Assembly (NCBI GenBank): GCA_946414025.1 | Contig: CAMKMX010000010.1 | Location: forward strand, 1 to 64,000 | DNA length: 64,000 bases | Direction of reading: 5' to 3' | Source of the DNA: an uncultured Fibrobacter sp. | GTDB lineage: Bacteria; Fibrobacterota; Fibrobacteria; Fibrobacterales; Fibrobacteraceae | Shown here: one piece after another, positions 43,370 to 50,822 of the stretch | Position numbering within the stretch: position 1 is the first letter of the stretch | Layout of the letters: each line of letters starts with the position of its first letter | The notes under the pieces: generated by a model | What the model saw: the letters and a program-made list of their open reading frames with translations, nothing else | Databases searched by the model: none | What the model was told of the DNA's origin: nothing | Made by a program: the position numbers and the translations under genes

Positions 43370-44506
43370 ATGAGAAAAATACTTTCAAAGAAAGCGGCAC
43401 GCATACTAGCATTAATCTTATTCATTGTTGTTCTGTTTTTTGCTTATCTTAAGTTTTTCTTGAATGAATCATCTGCAATTGTTATGTCAATTGTGGTGGT
43501 GATTACGTTAGCTGTTTGGATACTCTATTTTTTGAAAAAAAAGGATGTTATTGAGGAAGATATTACTGATTTTCTGAAAGATAGTTGGATAATTGTGTTG
43601 TTCGGAATGCTTTTTTGTTGGGGAATAATAATTGCTTTGTTCCTTTCAGTTGAAAAAATATCACCCGAAAAAACCGTTGAAACAATTCAAGCGCAAAGAC
43701 TTCCTGACAGGGAAATTTCAAAACGAATGTCATGTGATTCAATTCAACGTTTTGTTGAACACGATGTATCTCTTGACACGATCAAGCATTATCGATATAG
43801 TTGGGGAATTATGAGAAATCATGATGATACGATAAAACACAAAAATCCCGTTTTTTCATATACACAACTGAATAGACAATATAGTATGATGCCTGAAACA
43901 TATGTTGATGGATATAAGCTAAAATGTGGAGAACAAATTCTTGTGGATGTGCAGAAAAAATATTTCGAAGGTAGCAAATCTAAACCATTTACTCGATTCA
44001 TTATAATGGAATATAACGAAAATGGGGTGAGAACATATTCTCAATTTGAAAACGAACCTCAATCAGAAAAGGATGAATCCAATCTTTACGATCTTTTCTT
44101 TGATGGTGCTCGCGCCCAATGGTATGATACTGTAATTGTTCCGCAGTTTTATTGCTCTTTGCCTGCAACACCCTCGAAAATTCAACAAATTTTTAGAAGC
44201 GTTAGAAACAATGATGCAAGATACATAGGAGGAGACGAATCCCAATCTGCCAACTATTCTACACGAGAAGAAGCTTATGATTTTTGTGATGCGGTGTGTA
44301 AAAAAACTGCTGATAAATTATTGTCTGGTTTTAACTATACAGAATATAAAGCGTGTTTGTCGACCATTGAAGTTTATCGCACCTACAAACAAGAGAAACG
44401 TCCTTGTGGTACCGCAAAAATAACGGTAAACAGAACTCGTGGCTTTTTGTCAAGACGCCCGTATTCTTGCAATTCGACGGGAACTTGGGACATGATTAGA
44501 GAATAG
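43370..44506 (+). CDS. Membrane protein of unknown function (AT-rich island)
   Basis: 378 residues. Three N-terminal TM segments (about 10-30, 36-55 and 70-95) are followed by a roughly 270-residue soluble part with several Cys (CDAVCKKTADKLL, YKACLSTIEVY). The soluble part is probably outside the cytoplasm, but its fold is not recognisable. It starts 6 bp after the preceding gene. Strongly AT-rich. It ends the run of three unknown membrane proteins. Confidence 0.6.
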   Translation: MRKILSKKAARILALILFIVVLFFAYLKFFLNESSAIVMSIVVVITLAVWILYFLKKKDVIEEDITDFLKDSWIIVLFGMLFCWGIIIALFLSVEKISPEKTVETIQAQRLPDREISKRMSCDSIQRFVEHDVSLDTIKHYRYSWGIMRNHDDTIKHKNPVFSYTQLNRQYSMMPETYVDGYKLKCGEQILVDVQKKYFEGSKSKPFTRFIIMEYNENGVRTYSQFENEPQSEKDESNLYDLFFDGARAQWYDTVIVPQFYCSLPATPSKIQQIFRSVRNNDARYIGGDESQSANYSTREEAYDFCDAVCKKTADKLLSGFNYTEYKACLSTIEVYRTYKQEKRPCGTAKITVNRTRGFLSRRPYSCNSTGTWDMIRE

Positions 44507-44772
44507 GGAAAGGGCAACAGCCCGATTTACGGAAAGTAAAATTTTTTGCAGAAAATCTTGCTTTGGGTGAAAGAAAAATATATATTTCATAATAGTAAAT
44601 GACCTTGCCATTGATAAAGCTCTGTCGTAAGTTAGATTTGTTTATGACGAGCTGCAAGAGCGGAATAATCGTGTACATTGGTTATTCCGATTCCCAGAAT
44701 GGTCCGGACGGGCGGACAAAATCAAAAAATAATTTAATCCTAGACTGAGTCTGGAAGGGAAAAAAGGTCATT
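44507..44772. other. Intergenic gap with a possible decayed ORF
   Basis: No complete gene is seen. A short open stretch (about 44633-44733) would read VYDELQERNNRVHWLFRFPEW, which looks natural, but it has no start or upstream frame. It may be a relic of a longer gene once fused to or preceding the toxin domain. AGGTCATT lies just before the ATG at 44773. Confidence 0.25.
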
Positions 44773-45243
44773 ATGACACTTAATGAATATACTAAAATAG
44801 TTGTAGCAAAACGAAATAAATTGGCGTTACGGGATAAAACTAATGTAGTCATTCCATATTCAAATGCTTGTGATTATTATAGAAATCATTTGCCGAAAGG
44901 CCCCACCGGAGCAAGTATAGATGAAAATATTTCTGAGATTTTAGATTGGAATATTTTTTCAATAATTCCGTTCGTGAAGGCTGTTAATACTCATCAGCGA
45001 TGGGATTACAAGGATCAAGGCCCTTACGAAGATTTTGGAAATGTGAATTATGGTGCTACTGGGCGAGCCGCAGGAATTCCAAGGGCAATCCTCCAAGTTG
45101 GGGCTGGGCTTGCGCAATACAAAGATGGGACTCATAAACCAGAATATGGTTCTTTCTTTTCATCAACTTTTGGAGATGATCCAAAAGATCAAGAACAAAT
45201 AAAACTAGGTATGGACTATTTTGATGCTTGCTTTGAAAAATAA
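44773..45243 (+). CDS. Polymorphic toxin type 44 domain, stand-alone
   Basis: 156 residues. Residues 75-156 follow the type 44 (Ntox44) pattern: RWDYKDQGPYEDFGN, then VNYGATGRAAGIP, VGAGLAQY, and near the end GDDPKDQEQIKLGMDYF. Such domains usually sit at the C-terminus of large secreted toxins and are predicted nucleases. Here there is no signal peptide or delivery domain, so it may be an orphan toxin cassette or a short effector. AT-rich, like its surroundings. The next gene may be its partner. Confidence 0.7.
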   Translation: MTLNEYTKIVVAKRNKLALRDKTNVVIPYSNACDYYRNHLPKGPTGASIDENISEILDWNIFSIIPFVKAVNTHQRWDYKDQGPYEDFGNVNYGATGRAAGIPRAILQVGAGLAQYKDGTHKPEYGSFFSSTFGDDPKDQEQIKLGMDYFDACFEK

Positions 45244-45333
45244 CTTTTTCAGAAAATTATTAAAATGGTGTGCACTTTTCGTGTACATCTTTTTAGTGGT
45301 TGCTGGAATTTTTTTTGCGGCAATGAAATTGTT

Positions 45334-45762
45334 ATGAGTAAAAAGGACTTGAAAATTCTCCTCCTTGTGTTTACGATTCCATTTGCACTGTTGGGGGTGT
45401 ACGGTGTATTTGCAATCGTGTACGCAATTGCGGTGTTTGACGATTCAATGACACTTGTGGTGGAAAGATGCTTCCTTTCTCCAGATGGTAACAAAAAAGC
45501 CGTCCTTTATCAAGCTTCTGGTGGTGGTGCGGCAGGTTGGATCCACCACTCCGTTGCAATATTAAATATTAATGACTCTTTAGACGAATCTGTTTTTATA
45601 AGCGAGAGAACGGTATTCTCAAAACGTTGCTGCGATAGTGTTGATGTGAATTGGGAGAATGATTCCACCTTGCAAATTCGCTATATAAAAGAAGATGAAT
45701 ATTGCGTTTACAAAATGCAAGAAAACGGTGGTATGATAAATGTTGAATATTTTATAAAGTGA
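45334..45762 (+). CDS. DUF5412-like membrane-anchored protein
   Basis: 142 residues from MSKKDLKILLLV; the ORF is open further upstream but without a better start. One N-terminal TM segment (about 8-30) precedes an exported domain with SPDGNKKAVLYQASGGGAAG and DVNWENDSTLQIRYI, which match the DUF5412 pattern as remembered. It lies 90 bp after the toxin domain. Whether it protects against that toxin is unknown; a membrane anchor is not typical of immunity to a nuclease. Confidence 0.6.
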   Translation: MSKKDLKILLLVFTIPFALLGVYGVFAIVYAIAVFDDSMTLVVERCFLSPDGNKKAVLYQASGGGAAGWIHHSVAILNINDSLDESVFISERTVFSKRCCDSVDVNWENDSTLQIRYIKEDEYCVYKMQENGGMINVEYFIK

Positions 45763-45860
45763 GGTGAAGGAACTTTCTAAAAAATGCGTAGTAGGTGCAT
45801 CAGACTTATCTTTTTTATCATTGTTTGCATTATGATGATGTTGTAATGTTTATATGTGTG

Positions 45861-47153
45861 TTACGGCATTTCCTGCACGCTGGCGATTGCCCTGATGATT
45901 CTTGCAGGAACACCGTTTTGGCGGGCGAGCTTTGGCCACTGGCGAACGGCATCTTCGACTTCGTGTAGAATTTTTTTGTAGCGGCCCTGCCTGAGCCCTG
46001 CAAACTTTGCCACGGCCTTGAAATCGTCCTGTGTAAAGCCGCCACGCTTGCCGTTGAAGGTCATCTGGTGTGACCCGGTCCATGCCCCTTGCGGGTTGTA
46101 GGCATAGGTCATGTCGAATGCGGGGGCGAGGGCCCATGTTCCCTGCTTGTCCATAAGGAACCCGATGTTCTTGGCGTGATCGTCTTGGTTGCGGGAGCAA
46201 ATGTTGAAGGCTGCCCGGCGGTACATTTCTTCTAGGGCGTCGTAGCCCAGGCCTAGCCGCTTGATAACGTCTAGTGCCTGCTCGTAACTGTAGGCCCCCG
46301 GCATGTTGAAGTCGTAGTGGGCAAGGCCGCAAAGGGACTGGTAATGCAGCTTTTTACCGCCAGCCAGCCTGTCGAACCGACGTGTCATAAAGTGCCTGTG
46401 TCCGGCACTTTCGTAGAGCCTGCATTCTGTCATGTGGATGCCTGCAAGTTTCACCATTTGCGAGTAGGTGTATTCTATGGCGCCGTAACCGAACAGGTCT
46501 GCGTTTTCCTTGTCGCCGTTATGCTCCACGTCATCGAGTTTCAACAGCCAGTATCCAAAATCCGGTTCGGCCTCCACCTGCCCGGAGCGCATTTCGCCGG
46601 TGGTTTCGTTGTAGGCCACCAGGATTTTTGCCCGGGCGCCCCCCGCAGAAGTTCCGACCTTGAGAATTTCCTCGAAAGACCGGTTGTTCTTTTTGCTGAG
46701 CCTTTTTGTGGAAAAGCGCTTGCGCCGGTTCAGAATTTCGGCGGCGAAAGCTCGCAGGCTTTCTACGTCAATGGAATCGTCTGTGCGGGAATCGGGCCCC
46801 TGTAGGGGTGAAAATTCCAGAGCCCCCATGCCGCGGTTTCCGGTGTAGCACAGGCGTTCAAGGGCGGTAAAACTTTCGGGAGTGCGCCCCTGCCGCAGCA
46901 GCCAGGAGTCTATGACCTTGTTGCCGAACTTGTCGGGAAGGCTGTCTGCAAAAAGTCCGGGCAATCCGTGGAATGTCCTTGACAGTTGCGGAAAACTGTA
47001 GATCCGCCTGGATACGGGCATCACGAGGGGCGAAGGCTCGATTCCCGCTCCAATAAAGGGCTCGGCGTATTCGAAACGGGCGACGGAATCGCTTTCCAGC
47101 ATGGAAATCGCTCCGATGGTCGTTCCCCAGAGTTTTACCTGTACTGCAATCAT
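45861..47153 (-). CDS. hipA: HipA-family serine/threonine kinase toxin
   Basis: 430 residues. The N-terminal HipA domain (FHGLPGLFADSLPDKFGN) and the kinase part are both present. VGTSAGGARAK forms the Gly-rich loop, FMTRRFDR follows, and SRNQDDHAKNIGF holds the catalytic Asp. FDMTYAYN follows. HipA phosphorylates an aminoacyl-tRNA synthetase and slows growth; it is neutralised by HipB. It lies 9 bp downstream of the hipB-like gene, so the two form an operon. Confidence 0.88.
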   Translation of the reverse strand: MIAVQVKLWGTTIGAISMLESDSVARFEYAEPFIGAGIEPSPLVMPVSRRIYSFPQLSRTFHGLPGLFADSLPDKFGNKVIDSWLLRQGRTPESFTALERLCYTGNRGMGALEFSPLQGPDSRTDDSIDVESLRAFAAEILNRRKRFSTKRLSKKNNRSFEEILKVGTSAGGARAKILVAYNETTGEMRSGQVEAEPDFGYWLLKLDDVEHNGDKENADLFGYGAIEYTYSQMVKLAGIHMTECRLYESAGHRHFMTRRFDRLAGGKKLHYQSLCGLAHYDFNMPGAYSYEQALDVIKRLGLGYDALEEMYRRAAFNICSRNQDDHAKNIGFLMDKQGTWALAPAFDMTYAYNPQGAWTGSHQMTFNGKRGGFTQDDFKAVAKFAGLRQGRYKKILHEVEDAVRQWPKLARQNGVPARIIRAIASVQEMP

Positions 47154-47162
47154 CTTGTACCG

Positions 47163-47573
47163 TTACTTGTCTTCTTCCCAGATCCAGGGCTTCTTTTTAC
47201 CGGAATTTGGTGTTGCGGAATAATTGGCGATGGTGTCGGAAATGATGTTTTGGCCGGACTTTTTTTTGTGGGGAGAGCCCGCCCGCTGTCGGGGTTTGAT
47301 TTTTCCCATTTGCAGGATTTGCATGGGCGATGGGGAATCGTCGGGGAAAATGCCCAGGAAGGTATCCAGCATGTCGCAGGCCCGCAGCACCTTGACCAGG
47401 TTCAGGATCTGTACGGAATCACCACGTTCGATTCGCTCTACCGTTCCCTTGCTGACTCCGGCCATTTGGGCAAGCTTTGCTTGAGTCCAATTGTTCCTGA
47501 CGCGGAAAGCCGCCATGCGCTTGCCGAGCAGGGCAAGTGCGGATTCGTCGTTCTGTGCAGAGTACATGGCCAT
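47163..47573 (-). CDS. hipB: HipB-like XRE-family antitoxin/repressor
   Basis: 136 residues. Helix-turn-helix (about 17-70): RMAAFRVRNNWTQAKLAQMAGVSKGTVERIERG. The tail is long, basic and probably disordered (KPRQRAGSPHKKKSG). It binds DNA and should repress its own operon and bind HipA. AGGAGGAAC lies before the ATG. AT-rich palindromes directly upstream (47593-47653) are likely operators. Confidence 0.88.
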   Translation of the reverse strand: MAMYSAQNDESALALLGKRMAAFRVRNNWTQAKLAQMAGVSKGTVERIERGDSVQILNLVKVLRACDMLDTFLGIFPDDSPSPMQILQMGKIKPRQRAGSPHKKKSGQNIISDTIANYSATPNSGKKKPWIWEEDK

Positions 47574-47592
47574 AGTTCCTCCTATTATCTTG

Positions 47593-47653
47593 TTTTAAAT
47601 ATAATAAAATTCTTAAAAATGTGCAAATATTTTTCATTAAATATAATGAAAAA
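47593..47653. promoter_or_regulatory. Putative HipB operators
   Basis: Two sites share TTAAATATAAT followed by RAAA. Site 2 (47630-47653) is a perfect inverted repeat with 9-bp arms, TTTTTCATT/AATGAAAAA, around AAATAT. Site 1 (47593-47609) has 5-bp arms, TTTTA/TAAAA. Their cores are 42 bp apart, about four helical turns. A weaker relative lies near 47678. They lie just upstream of hipB on its promoter side. Confidence 0.55.
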
Positions 47654-47708
47654 TTGACGAAAACTAGTATTATTTCTTAAAATTTAGTGAAATAAATTTT
47701 AATGTTTA

Positions 47709-47723
47709 GAGCGGGAAAAGGGA
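47709..47723. other. Partial copy of the tRNA-Gly 3' end (possible attachment-site scar)
   Basis: GAGCGGGAAAAGGGA repeats the sequence at 47931-47945, the 3' end of tRNA-Gly, in the same orientation 222 bp away. Direct copies of tRNA 3' ends are typical of integrase attachment sites. No integrase gene is seen in the window. Confidence 0.4.
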
Positions 47724-47896
47724 ATGTTGCTTCGCAGTCTCCGCTGACGCGGCTGCTCAGCAACCCTTCGGGCTCGACACTCACTCATGTTCGCGTCAAG
47801 CTCAAAAACCACCTATTTCATACGCTACGCGCACGGTGGTTTTTGCCGCACCCTCTTCTCGGCACCGAGTCCCTTTTTATCCCGACGCAAAAAAAA

Positions 47897-47922
47897 GAAA
47901 ACCACCCAAATGGGTGGTTTTT
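47897..47922 (-). terminator. Terminator after tRNA-Gly
   Basis: Stem AACCACCCA/TGGGTGGTT with a short AA loop and A/T runs on both sides, so it can work in either direction. It lies 10 bp beyond the tRNA 3' end. Confidence 0.75.
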
Positions 47923-47931
47923 CTTTTTTCG

Positions 47932-48004
<73 letters not shown>

Positions 48005-48033
48005 GGGGTGAGACCAATTATAGCTTAAGGATT

Positions 48034-49113
48034 TTAGATTGTCAAGGGCTTTTGAAGTGAAAAAATCAAAATTTCGTGCTTTTTTCCCCTCAATTCGAAG
48101 ATTCCCTCTTTTTTGGCGATATAGCCGTGGGGGATGGGCTTGGGCAGTTCCTGGAAGTAATCCTCCGAAATCAGGAATTCCTGCCCCAGCTTGGTGCAGA
48201 GCCCCTGGATTCTGGCGGTAGTGTTCAGCACGTCCCCGTGGTAGGCCATTTCGCTCCCGAAGTTGCCCACCTCCGTAGAAATGACCTTCCCGCAGTGGAT
48301 TCCGGCCTTGAACTGGGGCGTTACCCCGAATTTTTTCATGAATTTGGCGCTTTTCCCGGCGATACACTCCGAAAAGTCGTAAAAACAGTCCACTGGCCGG
48401 GCCTTTTTGCGGCAGGCGGACATTTTCCAGGTCAAAAAGGCCCCGTCCCCCGCAATCTGGTAGATTTCGCCCCTGTTTTCTTCGCAACAGTTAGAAAGCA
48501 GGCTGTAGTAGTCCTTCAAAAAGCTGCTGTACTTCACGTGGCCCAGTTCTTCGGCCAGGGAGGTGGAGTGCCTGAGGTCGATGAACATGAAGACTCGTTC
48601 TTCTTCCTTGGGCTCTTGCGATTTGCCAAGGAAGGTGTTCCAGAACACCCTCGGGCCGAATTTTTTGTGCACGGAACGTAAGGCCGTAATGAGGTATGCT
48701 GCAAAGAAGTACAAAATAACCTGGACCCGCACCTCGTGGGACATTAGGTTGTCTTTGATGGAGGCTAGCGATACTTCGTTGACGATGCCCTCTTCGGCAT
48801 TGGACTGGAACAGCAGTATGCACAGGATAATGCTTGCGTGTATGGCGGCGATAAAGTAGAAGGTTCGCACCAGCAGGGCCTTCCACACGGGCCTGCAGTC
48901 CCGCTCGTCTTTCAGGATGACGACGTCGTATATCCCATGGGAAAGCCCCATGAATAGGGAGAACTGCAGCATGAGCAGGAGAGGCTCTATAGACAAGTCG
49001 CCCTGGTCACGGTACATCTCCAGCATAGAAATGCCGATGGCTACACCCATCCAGCAGAGCACATAGAAGCATACGGCTCGGAACTTTCGCTGTGTCTGTC
49101 GTGTAATAGCCAT
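48034..49113 (-). CDS. Membrane-bound class III adenylate/guanylate cyclase
   Basis: 359 residues. Four N-terminal TM segments (about 12-30, 42-62, 80-102 and 130-150) precede a class III cyclase domain (about 170-350). Metal-binding Asp are in MFIDLRHST and AGDGAFLTW; YHGDVLNTTARIQ carries the transition-state residues Asn and Arg. It probably makes cAMP; GTP specificity cannot be excluded by eye. It lies 4 bp downstream of a 59-residue membrane protein and should be co-transcribed with it. Confidence 0.85.
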   Translation of the reverse strand: MAITRQTQRKFRAVCFYVLCWMGVAIGISMLEMYRDQGDLSIEPLLLMLQFSLFMGLSHGIYDVVILKDERDCRPVWKALLVRTFYFIAAIHASIILCILLFQSNAEEGIVNEVSLASIKDNLMSHEVRVQVILYFFAAYLITALRSVHKKFGPRVFWNTFLGKSQEPKEEERVFMFIDLRHSTSLAEELGHVKYSSFLKDYYSLLSNCCEENRGEIYQIAGDGAFLTWKMSACRKKARPVDCFYDFSECIAGKSAKFMKKFGVTPQFKAGIHCGKVISTEVGNFGSEMAYHGDVLNTTARIQGLCTKLGQEFLISEDYFQELPKPIPHGYIAKKEGIFELRGKKHEILIFSLQKPLTI

Positions 49114-49117
49114 AGGT

Positions 49118-49297
49118 CTAGTGGATAAAGAGGGGAAGCGCCCAGATCATGGCGATGAGGATGATATCCTTGTAGGATTCCCCCATCAAGAGGGTGGAGG
49201 ACAAGAAGAAAATGATGGTTGCAAGGGTCAGGAACACCCACAGGGGCGCCCTTTTCTTCAAAAAACTCTTGATTTTGTCTTTTGTTTCCTTGTCCAT
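49118..49297 (-). CDS. 59-residue membrane protein upstream of the cyclase
   Basis: The ORF reads MDKETKDKIKSFLKKRAPLW, then two hydrophobic stretches, VFLTLATIIFFLSSTLLMG and YKDIILIAMIWALPLFIH. The basic N-terminus should stay inside, giving a two-TM hairpin. The stop is 4 bp before the cyclase ATG, so translation may be coupled. No family was recognised. The closeness suggests a regulator or partner of the cyclase, which is inference. Confidence 0.65.
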   Translation of the reverse strand: MDKETKDKIKSFLKKRAPLWVFLTLATIIFFLSSTLLMGESYKDIILIAMIWALPLFIH

Positions 49298-49314
49298 CGA
49301 ATAAATCCCGAAAA

Positions 49315-49472
49315 CAGTAATCAGTCATCAGTTATGAGTTTTCAGTTATAGAAGAAGTACCTCGCACCTCGAGCCTCGAACCTCACCACTCACAACTCAC
49401 CACTCACAACTCATAACTCATAACTCATAACTCACAACTCATAACTCACAACTCATAACTCATAACTAATTT
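49315..49472. repeat. Heptanucleotide repeat, inverted arms (locus D, longest)
   Basis: Left arm: five 7-bp units of CAGTTAT type (49315-49349). Right arm: sixteen units in perfect register from 49361, starting CTCGCAC and becoming CTCATAA or CTCACAA. The right unit is nearly the reverse complement of the left. The array fills the divergent gap between the small membrane protein and hemW. Confidence 0.85.
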
Positions 49473-49518
49473 ACATTTTTTTCCCCCGTGGGCAACAACT
49501 ATAATGTATTTTTTAGAA

Positions 49519-50655
49519 ATGCTGGGCCTCTATATCCATATTCCCTTTTGCGAAAAAATCTGCGATTACTGCGATTTTTTCACTATCCAGGGGCCGGATC
49601 GGCTCCACGTGGAGTACCTGGACCTGCTTTCGCAAGAAATTTCTGCCTTTTCGGAGCGGCATCCAGGAGCCTTAGAACAGGTGGAAACCCTTTATTTGGG
49701 GGGTGGAACTCCGTCTATCCTGTCTTCGGAGAAACTGGCTCGGCTTTTTTCCATATTGGACAGTGCCGGAGTGCCTCTTTGGCGGTTGAAGGAATCCACC
49801 ATGGAGTTCAATCCGGAATCCTGCGACTGGGAGCGACTAGCCGTAGCGCTAGAAAATGGCGTTACCCGGGCAAGCCTCGGACTACAGACCCTTAGGCCGG
49901 AGCTTTTGCAGGCGGTGGGCCGTAGGCACACTCCGGAGGCAGGCCTTGCCGCCCTGGAGCTCCTCTTGTCCCAAGAAAACTTGCGAGTTACGGCAGACTT
50001 GATGTTCAATCTGCCGGGGCAGACGGTTGCACAGTTTTTGAAAGACCTGGACCGATTGTCTGCCTATCCGCTGGGCCATATCAGTTTTTACGGCCTTAAG
50101 GTGGACCCCCGCACAAGGCTCGGCCACCGCCTAGAAAAGGGTGAGCTGCAGGTAGATGAGGACTTGTACGGCGACATGTACCGGAAAGGGGTCGAGCTGC
50201 TGGAATCCAGAGGTTTTGAGCGCTATGAAGTGTCCAACTTTGCCCGACCTGTCGAAGATAGCCTGCACAACCAGAACTACTGGCGTCGGGGCGAGTACCT
50301 TGCTTTTGGCCCTTCGGCCAATGCCTACTTTGAGGGAGTTCGCTTCCACGCACCCGACCGATATCCGGAGTGGCGTCGCTATGTACAGGCAGGCTGCCCG
50401 GAAAGCCTGCTGTCAAAAGACCCTATCGGCCACGACGAGCAGGTGGCGGAACTTATCCAGCTTTCATTACGAACAAAGTACGGCCTGGACATAGACGCCT
50501 TGCAACAGTTGGGCGTTCGCCTCTCGGAAAAAACAGTTTCCCGCTGGATGGAACGGGGCTTCTTGAAACGGCAGGGGCCGCACCTTGTGCTCGAAGGCGA
50601 CGGCTGGCTCTTTATGGACTCTGTAGTGGCCGATTTATATTCCAACTTGGAATAA
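49519..50655 (+). CDS. hemW: Radical SAM protein HemW (coproporphyrinogen III oxidase-like)
   Basis: 378 residues from MLGLYIHIPFCEKICDYCDF; ATG 49504 is possible but lies inside a TATAAT box (49500-49505). CEKICDYC is the CX3CX2C cluster motif of HemW/HemN. TLYLGGGTPSIL and STMEFNPE follow, and the C-terminal half has NYWRRGEYLAFGPSA. HemW has been shown to be a haem chaperone in several bacteria; the N-terminal extension of true HemN is absent. Single gene with its own promoter. Confidence 0.9.
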   Translation: MLGLYIHIPFCEKICDYCDFFTIQGPDRLHVEYLDLLSQEISAFSERHPGALEQVETLYLGGGTPSILSSEKLARLFSILDSAGVPLWRLKESTMEFNPESCDWERLAVALENGVTRASLGLQTLRPELLQAVGRRHTPEAGLAALELLLSQENLRVTADLMFNLPGQTVAQFLKDLDRLSAYPLGHISFYGLKVDPRTRLGHRLEKGELQVDEDLYGDMYRKGVELLESRGFERYEVSNFARPVEDSLHNQNYWRRGEYLAFGPSANAYFEGVRFHAPDRYPEWRRYVQAGCPESLLSKDPIGHDEQVAELIQLSLRTKYGLDIDALQQLGVRLSEKTVSRWMERGFLKRQGPHLVLEGDGWLFMDSVVADLYSNLE

Positions 50656-50822
50656 TTCGCCTTGAATTCGGATTCTAGAAAAGTGTGATTTAGGCCTCAA
50701 ATCGGGCCGTGTCCTCGGCGAAAAAAATACCCTTGCCCATAAAAAAACATATTTTTAGAGATGTAAGTGCCCAGGCTTGTAATTGGGCGTGTTTGTTGTT
50801 GCGCAAAAAGAGCGAGGATGGT

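Noticed and set aside
44633-44733. A small gene reading VYDELQERNNRVHWLFRF
   Set aside because: There is no start codon and a stop lies directly upstream; kept only as a possible relic.
49361-49472. CRISPR-like array
   Set aside because: The units are 7 bp with no spacers, and no cas gene is present.
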